From Letharia columbiana (Eukaryota; Ascomycota; Lecanoromycetes; Lecanorales; Parmeliaceae), in the NCBI RefSeq assembly GCF_014066305.1, contig NW_023501101.1, positions 186,001 to 250,000 on the forward strand: DNA of 64,000 nt, in the 5' to 3' direction. Positions 30,201-40,520 of this stretch are shown piece by piece. A program made the position numbers and the translations under genes. Within the stretch, counting starts at the first letter, position 1; each line of letters starts with the position of its first letter. The notes below the pieces were generated by a model, which did not search any database, was not told the DNA's origin, and worked only from the letters and a program-made list of their open reading frames with translations.

Positions 30201-33200
30201 ATGGAGCTCATCAGAAACGCCCACGCCCTGCTACCGCGGCGGCTAACCCAGATGTATGTCGATACGAAGAAGAGCTACGAACAGATTGTGCAAGCCAACA
30301 TCACCAATCCTCAACTCTCCTCATTACATCTCAAGCTCAGAATTCAGAAGGATCGATTGGTGGCATGGGGTTTAGAATGGGCCGACTCGAAAGCGGATCA
30401 AACCGGCGACATTGATGGATCTCTGGATCGGGCAGGCATAAGCGACCTGGTCGCCAGTATCATGTCATCTATCAGAGAACTGCTCGATGAAGCAGAGCGA
30501 ATTCAACCACGTTCACGGCCACAGCTTCCTGGAGGGTACCCTGTCGACAAGGCAGGCATGCTATTCAGTCCTACTAATCAGTGGACATCTATTGACTTGG
30601 CGCGCCTCGAAGACATTGTCAAAGATATCACGACCTCTATTGACACGCTATGTGATCTATCGAGATCACAAGAGATTCTTCGCCAAGGCTCTACTAGTCA
30701 GAATGAAAAGCGCTCCACTGGCCAAAGCGAAAAGCAATCTCCAAATGCGGTCTTCAACCCCGGAAAGTCGGGGGTAGCCCAGGCTCAAATCTCCTTAGAG
30801 AACGCTACGACGGCTGGCAAGGAGTCCATACCATCCACATGGTCGCAAATCGCCGTCTCGACACGAATTGATCCCAGCAGATTGCGCTTCCCAGAGGTGA
30901 GACAGACGACCGAATCGTCGCCGCCATCGTACGAAAATATTGCAAACAAATCCGATGATCGAGTGTTTGCCTGCTTACTCGATGTGCTGCCGTCTACCGC
31001 GCCACGAAACCAGTCCGAAGGCAAACCGGTATTGCTCGATTATGGCTTTGTTCGGGACGCAGACCCTGCCACTGGTCGTTTACCATCACTGCGGCGTTAC
31101 GAAGAACTTTGCAGAGCTCTTGACCAAAATTCAGATGAATCCCGATGCCGGTACACGGGAACAATGAGACTTCTCGGTTGGTTTGTGGACCCTCATCGGC
31201 CAAGGTATGCCTTCGTCTATGAAGTACCTAGACCAGCTTCTCTGAGTATCTCGTCTCTCGATCAGCATCACTCGCCGCAGAGTCTATTATCGTTCCTTCA
31301 ACATGCCGCCAACACTGTTAGCAACAATATGCCTTGCTTGGAGGACAGGTTCCGTCTTGCATTCCGGCTTGCGTTGAATTTGCTTCACATCCATGCTAAA
31401 GGCATATCCCACCGGAATATCAATAGCAGCAATGTTGTATTCGTGGATGAGAATCGGCCTGCAGATACCAGCGCTATGCCGTGGAAGGATGGTGCTATCC
31501 GACATCCATTTCTCACTTCTTTCGACACCTCCGCAGAGGATACACATGCTGCGCATCAAGAAAGCTTCATTTCGAGCATCTACCGTCATCCGATGGCTGA
31601 GAGTGGTAAAAGGACTGCATACAAGCCTGCTTACGACATCTACAGTCTGGGATTGATTCTGTTGGAGGTAGGATTGTGGATGCCAATCCATCAACTTTGG
31701 AAGACCAAATACTCACACCAGATTTTCAAAGCAAGGCTACAGACCGTGTATTCAAAGAAGCTCGCCGGCAAATGTGGGAATAGGTACATGCGTGTAGTGG
31801 AGTACTGCCTGAGTGCTGCCGACGCCAGGCACACGAATCAATCCACCGTAAATCAGCAGTCCAGCGAAAGACAGCAGCCAAAATTGCAGACGGACTTTTA
31901 TTGGAATGCCCTCAAACCTCTAGAACGATGCTGCATGATCGATGACGACGATCAACCCATCATACTGCCCGCCCCGTTTACCTCTGATAGGCCTGAGCCC
32001 CTGCCAGTGGCTAGTGAGGAGGTCTCGGCACCTGTCCCTTGGCAAGCGCTCAAAGTTGATTCCCCTACTCAACCGGGACACAAATTCGACCTGCTAGTCT
32101 GGTCGCACAACATACCTCAGCCAGCCCGCGCGTATTTCGATACGGTCATGATGCCGAGGTTGGGTCGCATGCTTGCAAAGGCGATCAACAGGTGGGAATC
32201 CTACGAAATCGACGTATTTATGGCTGGCAAAACCCCCGAGACGGCCAAACCAACAGTCTTGATGGTCTGCAACAGCATCTTAAGGGCTTGGAAGATCTTG
32301 GAGTACGTCAACCAGGACAAGGGAATATTCGACATTCAAGTCGCTTCTGGCCAAATTACTTGGTCGAAAAAGAAGAAACGGCGACAAAAGAAGGCTGTTG
32401 CCACAGAAGTGAGCCAAACAACGGGTCGACAACCCTCACGATACCAAGAAAAACCGACATGTGGAGCATCAATTGGTTGTTTTGTTGATGAGCAGCACTC
32501 GGAAGCAGTCACATTTGGGGGTATAGTCCTGGTAAATGGTGAGGCCCATGGGATGAGCGTACACCATATGCTCCAAGAAGATCAGGAGCCTGACCTTAGC
32601 TTGGACGGGTTGGAGAGCTTGTTGCCCGACGAAATGGCTATCCTCGACATTTCGGAAGACAAACTGCATGACCTTGAGTGTCTTCGAGCCCTCGATTCGG
32701 ACGACTCTCAAATGGTTGAGGATATCAATATGGGTGATTTGCCTGGTACCCGGCCTGGCGAGGGTGAGCATGTCATCGTCACACAGCCAGCTCTGGACGA
32801 TGTTGACGAGAATTTCTTTCCGGACGAAGACGAAATGAGTGATGATCACCTTGTGAGCCATGGCTTAGGCAACATCCATGCATCCTCAGGGTTGAGACGT
32901 TTGACCTATGGATCTGTTGCGCATGAGGTCGATTGGGCGCTGTTTAAAATCCACAAAGAGCGAAGAGCGTCAACAAACACAGTAGAAGGAGGGGCCAAAC
33001 ATTGTCAAGCTCATGGTTCATACCCCTCTCAAGTGCTCAGTGCCGAAACACTTGGAAGCCTACGGGTCCATGCATATGGTTCAACGAGCGGGCTTGCCAC
33101 CGGAACAGTACTACCAACGATGCAACAAACCAAGATGCCGGGAAGGGTCTACCCGTCTCCGGTATGGCGAGTCAAGGGCGACTTCGGAGTGGGGGGTGAT

Positions 33201-33740
33201 TCGGGTGCCTGGGTGATTGATAACGCAACTGGTGGGGTATGCGGCCATGTTACTGCCTACTCAGAGTTTGGCCAATACGCTACAATTGCACCAATGGAGG
33301 TAATGCTCCATGATATGGAGCAAACACTGGGGGTGAGCGTAGCTCTACCGCCGACACATCACGGGGCTACAGCCGCTGCACTCATGTCGTTCAAACATCA
33401 AATCGTCACGAACGAACCACAATTGACCGAAATTAAGGGAAAGCATCCCATCGACCGTGACCATTACCGGCGCCAAAGCATCGATTCCAACTACATATCA
33501 GGTAGCGAGCCCGAAGACGATGGTGCAAAAGGAACAAATGCCCCCTTAAGCCCCCCACTTGCGACTTCACCACCAGCATCATCGCACGACCAAATGGCGG
33601 ATCTCAGCCTTGACGAAGTTGCAAAGAAATGGAACAGGGAGCAAGGGAAGAGGAACAGCCGGGGTGGCAGCCCCATTAAAGGCAAAGGATTCGCGGAGCC
33701 AGTGCAGATGAAAGGAGGAGGCGTTCAGGCAAGGGGCTGA
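30201..33740 (+). CDS. HeLo-like / pseudokinase / trypsin-like protease protein
   Basis: Intronless, 1,179 residues. Residues about 1-100 are an all-helical HeLo-like segment with LKLRIQKDRLVAWGLEWAD, the usual HeLo 'K-RL--WG' helix; the hydrophobic first helix of classical HeLo is not seen. Residues about 250-560 are a protein-kinase fold. The catalytic loop reads ISHRNINSSN (His404, Arg405, Asn406 in place of the catalytic Asp), no DFG is found, and YDIYSLGLILLEVGLW is helix F. A basic patch SKKKKRRQKK (722-731) could be a nuclear signal. Residues about 750-1090 resemble a chymotrypsin-fold peptidase: GMSVHHML (His788/789), EVDWALFKI (Asp911) and GVGGDSGAWV (Ser1001). Kinase activity is probably lost and proteolysis possible. 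The HeLo part suggests a cell-death or incompatibility role; that is inference. Confidence 0.7.
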   Translation: MELIRNAHALLPRRLTQMYVDTKKSYEQIVQANITNPQLSSLHLKLRIQKDRLVAWGLEWADSKADQTGDIDGSLDRAGISDLVASIMSSIRELLDEAERIQPRSRPQLPGGYPVDKAGMLFSPTNQWTSIDLARLEDIVKDITTSIDTLCDLSRSQEILRQGSTSQNEKRSTGQSEKQSPNAVFNPGKSGVAQAQISLENATTAGKESIPSTWSQIAVSTRIDPSRLRFPEVRQTTESSPPSYENIANKSDDRVFACLLDVLPSTAPRNQSEGKPVLLDYGFVRDADPATGRLPSLRRYEELCRALDQNSDESRCRYTGTMRLLGWFVDPHRPRYAFVYEVPRPASLSISSLDQHHSPQSLLSFLQHAANTVSNNMPCLEDRFRLAFRLALNLLHIHAKGISHRNINSSNVVFVDENRPADTSAMPWKDGAIRHPFLTSFDTSAEDTHAAHQESFISSIYRHPMAESGKRTAYKPAYDIYSLGLILLEVGLWMPIHQLWKTKYSHQIFKARLQTVYSKKLAGKCGNRYMRVVEYCLSAADARHTNQSTVNQQSSERQQPKLQTDFYWNALKPLERCCMIDDDDQPIILPAPFTSDRPEPLPVASEEVSAPVPWQALKVDSPTQPGHKFDLLVWSHNIPQPARAYFDTVMMPRLGRMLAKAINRWESYEIDVFMAGKTPETAKPTVLMVCNSILRAWKILEYVNQDKGIFDIQVASGQITWSKKKKRRQKKAVATEVSQTTGRQPSRYQEKPTCGASIGCFVDEQHSEAVTFGGIVLVNGEAHGMSVHHMLQEDQEPDLSLDGLESLLPDEMAILDISEDKLHDLECLRALDSDDSQMVEDINMGDLPGTRPGEGEHVIVTQPALDDVDENFFPDEDEMSDDHLVSHGLGNIHASSGLRRLTYGSVAHEVDWALFKIHKERRASTNTVEGGAKHCQAHGSYPSQVLSAETLGSLRVHAYGSTSGLATGTVLPTMQQTKMPGRVYPSPVWRVKGDFGVGGDSGAWVIDNATGGVCGHVTAYSEFGQYATIAPMEVMLHDMEQTLGVSVALPPTHHGATAAALMSFKHQIVTNEPQLTEIKGKHPIDRDHYRRQSIDSNYISGSEPEDDGAKGTNAPLSPPLATSPPASSHDQMADLSLDEVAKKWNREQGKRNSRGGSPIKGKGFAEPVQMKGGGVQARG

Positions 33741-34040
33741 GGGTCGAGACTGCGAGAACGGGCGTTTTTGACGGGCGGTTTGGGTTTTATTTACGTCCTG
33801 TAGCTATATACCCCATTTGTGGACTGCAATTAGCTGAGATCTTTGCGTGAAGATACCCTCTTTTTGGAAATGTTTACGCAGCTTTACCATCTGACAACAA
33901 TCTGAAATGAACACGTTCTCGAATTTTGGGCCACTTTCACGATTCGTCAGCCTTTAGGCACCCTTTTTCCAGAGTCTTCAACCCCAAATCTTTTCCCAAC
34001 ATATCGACAATCACCCTCGCTCTCAATCGCTCCGCACGCC
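33741..34040. other. Intergenic between converging genes
   Basis: 3' regions of the HeLo-pseudokinase and thiolase genes; nothing else seen. Confidence 0.5.
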
Positions 34041-35361
34041 TCATTCCCTGACAATCAAGCCCGCCATCCCCATCCCCGTCCCAACACACATACTCACAAC
34101 CCCCACGTCCCCCAACCCTCCTCTACCCATTTCGCTCAAAATGGTACTCACCATCCTCCCCCCAGTCGCGCCCAACGGATGCCCTAACGCTATTGCCCCA
34201 CCTCTAGGATTAATCCTACCCTCTTGCAGCGCCTTGTCCAACCCTAATCTCCTTACACAATAAAGTGCCTGACTCGCAAAGGCCTCATTGATTTCCCACA
34301 CACCTACATCCTCTTTGTTGATTTCCAGGGAGGAGAGAAGGGCAGGGATAGCGTAGGCGGGCCCAATACCCATTTCATCCGGCGCGACGCCCACGACTGT
34401 TGCCCCGGCGAACTTCCCTTTGATAGAAGAGGAGAGACCGAGGGAATTGGCGGTCGAGCGACGCATCATGAGAGATGCGGCGGCGCCGTCGGAGATTTGA
34501 GAGCTGTTGCCTGCCGTTGTGGTGCCGGCCTCTTTGAAGACGGGTTTAAGCTTAGCCATGGATTCTGTGGACGCGTTGTGTCGGATTCCGTCGTCTTTGG
34601 AGACTTCGACGGTTTCGCTGGGCTGAGGGGTGGGGCTGCCGTCGCCGTCGCCTTCGCCTGGTGGATTTGTGACGGAGACTGGGACGATTTCTTTGTCGAA
34701 TAGGCCATCTTTTTGTGCTTTGGATGCGTGGATGTGTGATGCGGCACCAAAGGCGTCCTGATCCGCTCTGCTAATACCATACCTCTCCGCTACATTCTCA
34801 CTTGTGATGCCCATTGGCATGATGCAATCCCTTGCATCTTTTACCCCACTCTCCTTCAACTCAGGCCATAACTGCGTCGGCACAGCTTTCGAACCGTAAT
34901 TCCTCGTCATGCTTTCCATGCCCGCGCCAATACCCACGTCTATCCGTCCGACGGCGATACTGTCGGCGATGGTAGTGATGGCTTGGAGGCTGGATGCGCA
35001 GGCACGGTTGACGGTGTAGAGAGATGTACTAGATGGGTAGCCGACGTGATTCAGGGCCATACGGGCGGCTTTGGAGCCGCCAAGTTCGGAGAGGACGGTT
35101 CCGACTGCGACATCTTGAATGGCGGAGGGTGGGACATTGGGGTTTTGCGTGAGCGTTGCACGGAGAACCTGGCGATCTGTGAGTCGGGAGCAAAGAAAAT
35201 GGAAGGGGGGGACCAACAGTAGCGAGCATTTGCTCTGGGTAGGCATTGCGAAGGCCGCCTTTGTAAGATCGGGTTATGGCAGTACGGAGAGCGGAGAGGA
35301 AGACCACGTCATTTGGGTGTTTTTGGAGGATGTTCTTCAATCCTTTCTGAAATTGTGCCAT
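34041..35361 (-). CDS. 3-ketoacyl-CoA thiolase
   Basis: Exons 35218-35361 and 34041-35168 (49-bp intron, GTTGGT donor, CGCCAG acceptor) give 423 residues. The enzyme cleaves 3-ketoacyl-CoA in beta-oxidation. The nucleophile Cys is in NRACASSLQA, the active-site His in GGAIALGHPLGATGGR and the second Cys in SMCVGTGMGMAG. ENVAERYGISRADQD and WEINEAFASQA are thiolase landmarks. An insertion rich in Gly, Asp, Pro and Ser (GEGDGDGSPTPQPSE) sits in the cap region. The N-terminus (MAQFQKGLKNILQKHPNDVV) has no exact R-L-x5-H-L peroxisomal signal and the C-terminus (IVRE) is not SKL-like, so its compartment is open. The donor is atypical but required by the frame. Confidence 0.9.
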
Positions 35362-35556
35362 TATGGAGGGAGATGGGGGTGGAAAGTGCTCACTAAGAAC
35401 ACCATAAGGGCTTTCATGATCTGATAGAACTCTGACAGGAGCAATGGCAAAAGATGGAGAAACCCACGTCAAGTTTTGAACGGGATTTGCCCGCGGTTGT
35501 CAAAAGCGCACTAGCGGCCCGTCTTTATTACCGGCGCAAGATGATGTCCGACAAAG

Positions 35557-36481
35557 ATGGCCCTCGACGTACACAACCATCAAATGACTAGAAACATTGT
35601 GGTAGGCGTGCTCGCTCTGCAAGGGGCTTTCTACGAGCATCTCAAGCTTCTACAGAGAGCTTTCCGAGAAGTAGCCATTGGCCAGGACGAAGAATGGGAA
35701 TCTGTGGAGATTCGCACCGCACAAGAGCTCGAGAGATGTGATGCTCTTATAATTCCTGGTGGAGAGAGTACGACCGTCTCTCTAGTGGCAGCTCGCTCGA
35801 ATCTTTTGGAGCCACTGCGAGACTTTGTCAAGCAAGTTGATCCATACTGAAATCTCTTGTGATCTAGAACGCCGCTGACTTCGGCTTGTTCAAAGAGTAC
35901 GTCGAAGACCGACCTGGGGCACCTGCGCTGGACTAATCCTGCTAGCCGAGTCCGCCAATCGCACGAAGAAAGGCGGTCAGGAGCTCATCGGTGGTTTGGA
36001 CGTGAGAGTGAATCGTAATTATTTCGGGAGACAGACGGAGAGCTTCGAAGCTGAGCTGGCCCTGCCATTCCTCGGTACAAAGGACGGAAGAGGAGACGTC
36101 AAACCGTTCAATGGAATCTTCATCAGAGCGCCAGTGGTCGAGAAAATATTGCCAGTGATACGAGGAGAGCAGGCGAGTGAAAGAGCGATCGACGAAACGG
36201 TCATTGCGCCGTCCCGGAGTCCTGAAGGTGAGATGAATGAGCAAGTTCTTCGACCTGTTGAAGTCATGGCTACTTTACCTGGTCGAAGTCGAACGCTCAA
36301 AAAACATGTCGCCGCAACGGGATTGGAGGACGAAACTGGAGATATCATTGCCGTGAAGCAAGGCAATGTCTTTGGAACGAGCTTCCATCCAGAGTTGACG
36401 GAAGATGCAAGGATCCATGTATGGTGGCTGCAGCAGGTTAAAGACATGACTCAACACGAGGAAAAGAGTAGATTTCCTTGA
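35557..36481 (+). CDS. pdx2: Pyridoxal 5'-phosphate synthase glutaminase subunit (PDX2/SNO)
   Basis: Exons 35557-35831 and 35896-36481 give 286 residues. The glutaminase hands ammonia to PDX1 for vitamin B6 synthesis in the cytosol. Motifs: VGVLALQGAFYEHL, IIPGGESTT, WGTCAGLILLAES (nucleophile Cys) and FGTSFHPEL (His and Glu of the triad). Fungal PDX2 often carries a longer insertion, here about residues 160-230 with SRSPEGEMNEQ. The intron is only consistent in frame with a GC donor (GTCAA|GCAAGT) and an AAAG acceptor at 35894-35895, with a GCTGAC branch point. An alternative start at 35584 (MTRNIVVG) would shorten the N-terminus by nine residues. Divergent from thiolase. Confidence 0.9.
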
Positions 36482-36670
36482 AAAGTTCCAAGGATCAGCA
36501 TAATCCGGTTCTTTGGGGAGTTGTAGTATCCTCCTAGCCTACACAGCTATAGAGAGCCCTGAGCTGTGGGAGAAACGTCCGATATCCCTGATATTGTTAC
36601 ACATGTTACGATTGCTGCCGGAACGAGCGTATGTCTGCTCCAGACGCCTGCTGTAGTCTTTAAACCTACA

Positions 36671-37436
36671 CTACCTTCCTTTGCCGTACTCATCTTCCTC
36701 CTTTTGACGCTCCTCGGCGATTGCACGGCCGTAGCCTCCTCGTCCTGGATCGTACTCGTCGCGGTACTCGTCTCGAACCTGACCGCCAGACTTCCCTCGC
36801 CTAGAGTGAAAGTATCAATTATGAAAGCTTCCAAAAGCCAGAGTTGTGTCAAGTCGACTTACCCATACTGTCTTCCCTCTTGAAAGCCTGGATCTAGGTC
36901 TGTCCGTATGATCCGTTCATCTAGTTTGGTACCTCCTATGTATTTCATACAGTCCAATGCATCTTGATGATTGTAGTATTCCACGAAACAAAAGCCACAA
37001 GGGGTTTTATGAAAGCGGTCAAGGCCCATGACAAGTCGCTTGATTTCCCCACATCTGCCAAGTTTTAGCACATGTCTTTCAGCCAAGATACAGCAAAGTC
37101 TTACTTGGCGAATAACTCATGTATCTGCTCCTCAGTAGTGTAGAATGACCTGCATCGCATAAGCCAAATTTTCTTTGTAATAGGGACAAGTGGCTTCACA
37201 TACAGATTACCCACGTAGAGTGTCGCAGCATCCTTCAATGGGTCTTCGGGCTCCTCGGGTGTCCTTTGTCGGCCGACGTCATCATCGTCCCGGTCACGAC
37301 CATATTTACGCTTCTTATTCTGACAAACAACGATATGGATTAGTCTTATAAACAACATTGTGCAGGTGTGATATGCTCCTACCCTTCCCAGGTAGTAAGC
37401 ACTGGGTTTGTCAAGCCTATCGACAGTAGTCTGCAT
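36671..37436 (-). CDS. cbp20: Nuclear cap-binding protein subunit 2 (CBP20)
   Basis: Five exons (37383-37436, 37204-37319, 37105-37149, 36863-37054, 36671-36800) with four 49-63 bp introns give 178 residues. CBP20 binds the m7G cap of nuclear RNAs together with CBP80. The RNA-recognition motif is clear: [20 protein letters not shown] is the RNP2 part, [17 protein letters not shown] the RNP1 part, and AYYLGR upstream supplies the cap-stacking Tyr. The C-terminal tail [24 protein letters not shown] is the usual RG/RD-rich end. Every intron has GT-AG ends and the phases agree. ATG 37448, four codons upstream, is an alternative start. Confidence 0.92.
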
Positions 37437-37683
37437 CGCTGCTGGCACCGCGTCCTCCAGTTCAGGCAGATGGTAAAGATGTCGCGGAGAGCTGCTTGGA
37501 ATTGGGAGCTAGAGCTAAAGTACAGCGCTAGTGAAAAGCGCGCCGCGGTTCATTGCGCGCTTTTTCCTGGGGAACAATATGGCGTCAATGAGCTGCAAAC
37601 TTACTATCTTCCTTTTAAGAAGGCTTTGCTGACCTGCCTGTCCAAAGTCATCTCTTGCGTTTTTCCTTGCTCGCCCCTCCGCA

Positions 37684-40520
37684 ATGCCAAAGGTCCTGGC
37701 GTACACGCCCGAATGGCTGTCTAGAAACAACCCAGGATTCCAACTCTTCAACAACGCACAGCCTACGCAAGCTCAAGCGCAAGCGAGACAACGAGGCCCA
37801 GTACAGGCAGAGGACGGCAGGGGTAGTAACAGCGATTATGTGGGACCAATCAAGACCATCGCCCGGCGTGGAGCGGAAATCTTCACAGTCGTCGGCAAAC
37901 ACATTCGATGGGCAGACCTGAGCATGCTCAAGGAGAACTTTGAAGAGCAGAAAGCCACACCTTCGAAAGCGCCTAAATCTACGGGACCAAGAAGCGACAC
38001 ACAGGTCGAGAAAGACGGTCCCGAAGACGGAAGCTATAGGGTATGTAAATATTTGGTGAGGATGCAAGGGATATTGGCTAAATAGCCGTCCATACAGGTT
38101 CTCACCATTGCACTTGGCGAACCAATACGACGGCTAGCGGTATCTCCAAATGGTAATCTCCTCGCCATAGCTACAGCACATATGGTACACATTGCTCTAC
38201 TACCGGATTCTTCCCACCTTGGACAGCTACCCAACGGAGCAATCAAACTGAAGGCTTTCGCCATTGGACCTACAACACATGTGCTATCTCAATCCCAAAT
38301 CGCCAGCATACTATGGCATCCTTGCGGAGTTGCAGGAAACTGCCTCGTCACTATTACAGTCGACGCAGTTGTACGGATTTGGGAATTCAATCGAGATAAC
38401 CGTTGGTCGACGGATAGCCCCACACTGGCTATAGATCTCAAGAAACTTGTGACGGGGTCTTCAGAAGAGCAGGATTTTGCCCCAGGTAGAGCAAGGAATA
38501 GATCCTTTTCTTTGGATTCTGTGGGATTGGAAGTGGCTTCTGCTTGTTTTGGAGGCAGTGGTTCGAGCGATGAGTCCGCATGGTCCGCTACTACATTGTG
38601 GTTCGCCATGAAAGGAGGCGATGTTTACGCCTTGTGTCCTCTTCTTCCCTCGAAATGGCAACCACCGTCCACGCTGATGCCGTCCATCTCGACGGCTGTC
38701 GTAGGGAAGACTGCCATGACCCAGGATAAAAGCCAGTCCAATCTGGAGGAGGCCCGGCAATACAACGACCAGTATGAGTGGATACGTGGGATAGATAGCC
38801 AGGATCCGACGGTTGTGGAAGGGAAAGACGAACTTTCACCAGATATCGAAATTTACAGCCGCCCGACCACCCCTGGTGCTATTCCAAGGCTGCAAGGGCC
38901 TTTCCAAATGTTTTCTGAAGACACGGATGAAGATTTGGAGCTATCTGATATCCACGTCGTTGCAGGCAAAATCGACGCCGAAGCACTCACAAGCGGTGAT
39001 GACTCCGACTCTGAACCAGATTGGACGGACGGGCATGGCGTTTCAGCAGCTGTTGTCTGCCTAGTGACAAGAGGTGGTAGAGTCTATGTCTGTCTAGATC
39101 TGGAAGGAGTGGAAGGGCAATGGTTGCCTCGCAAGAAACCGAAGCGGTTGCCTGAACCTCTGAAAGAGCCTTATCTGACCGTTCTTGAGGGGCTAGAAAC
39201 ATTGAACCCTACTGATTCACTTGACTTGGAATGGCCTACGTTCACTGAGGACGTGCAATCACGGTATTCATTCTTCATAACGCACAGCAAAGGAATTTCC
39301 TTCTTCTCACTCGATCCATGGGTGCAAAGTCTCGAACAAGAGCTGCAAAGCAACGAAAGTCTTGGAGCGCCGTTCCGCATGGATATAATCAAGAATGGAC
39401 CTGGGACACTAAGGGAAAAGATGCTGACATTTAGCCACGAACAAGACTTGGTATCCGATTCATCTGTCGCTGCTTGCTTAGTGCTCGAAGATTCCAACTT
39501 GGGTTACTTCCTTCTGGCACCTGTCAACGGGGAACCAAAAGCAGCGATCTTGGAAAAGCCTCCGCCTGAACCAGTAGTGCCATTTGAGGATGAAGATGAA
39601 GAGGCGAGCTTCAAAAGTATGCCAGCTATGGACACGCTGTCGCTTCGAGGTCCAGCAAGAGAAATCTACCAGGCACCGCAGATATTCTCCAGAGGTTCTT
39701 CGTTACCAGATTTCTTTGACAGACATGTCCCAAGTCACCACCGAAAGCTAATGAAAGAAAATGTCCGCATGTCGACTGCCACCCTAGACTGGATGACCTC
39801 AGCACACAGAGTCATCAGCAAAGAAACCCATCTGCTCGGCGTCGCGGCTGCAGATCTATTCCGACGATGCGAGAGGCTGCAAGACCAATTAAGAGACCAG
39901 ATCAGCCGGGCCAATGAAGTCGCTCACCGCACTGATGTTGTCGTTGGCGAGGACGCTGATCAGTATGTGGGTAATACCACGGGCAAAGGCCATGCCACAC
40001 TCGATGAGCGGCTGAAGAAGGTACGAGGCAAGCACCAAGAGCTGGCCTCTCGCCATGAAAAACTTCGAGAGAAATTCAGTAAAGCCGGAGAGGAAGTGAG
40101 TGAAAAAGAAAGGCTCTGGTTCGCCGAGGTCAAGAAGACGGCGGACTCGGTGGGAGTGGGAATGGAGGAGGAATCCCGAAAGCAAGACGAACAGGAAGAA
40201 GGCCAAGAGCCAGAGCCAGAAACATTGCAGAGATATGAAGACGTCAAAGACCTGACGGCGGACCTCGTCGCAAGGGCCAAAGAGGCCGCTGAGCAAGGAA
40301 GCAACGAGCAGACGGACGGTGATGGCATACATGTGATACCCTCCGATTTACGCAAAGAGAGAGTCACGAAGGTGATGAAGCTGTTGGAGCGAGAGTACGT
40401 TGACCTCTCCCAACTCCTCCCCTACCCGAATCCTCTCACTGACTCATGACGCTCAGATCTGCTCTTGTCGAAGCAGCACAATCCCGACTCAACCGCCTGG
40501 CTCTATCGTCTCTATCCTAA
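37684..40520 (+). CDS. nup82: Nucleoporin NUP82/NUP88-type
   Basis: Exons 37684-38040, 38098-40394 and 40457-40520 give 905 residues. Nup82 sits on the cytoplasmic side of the nuclear pore with Nup159 and helps mRNA export. An N-terminal WD-like beta-propeller is visible (VLTIALGEPIRRLAVSPNGNLLAIATAH; ILWHPCGV; VDAVVRIWEFNRD), followed by acidic linkers and a C-terminal coiled coil (residues about 650-880, GHATLDERLKKVRGKHQELASRHEKLREKF). A third exon behind a GTACGT donor at 40395 and a CTGAC branch ends the coiled coil as ESALVEAAQSRLNRLALSSLS; reading on without splicing ends at 40449 in a Pro-rich tail. The first intron is GTATGT...ACAG. Confidence 0.8.

Noticed and set aside
30005..30415. 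136-codon ORF overlapping the start of the HeLo-pseudokinase gene
   Set aside because: It is in another frame from the 1,179-codon ORF and has no recognisable features.
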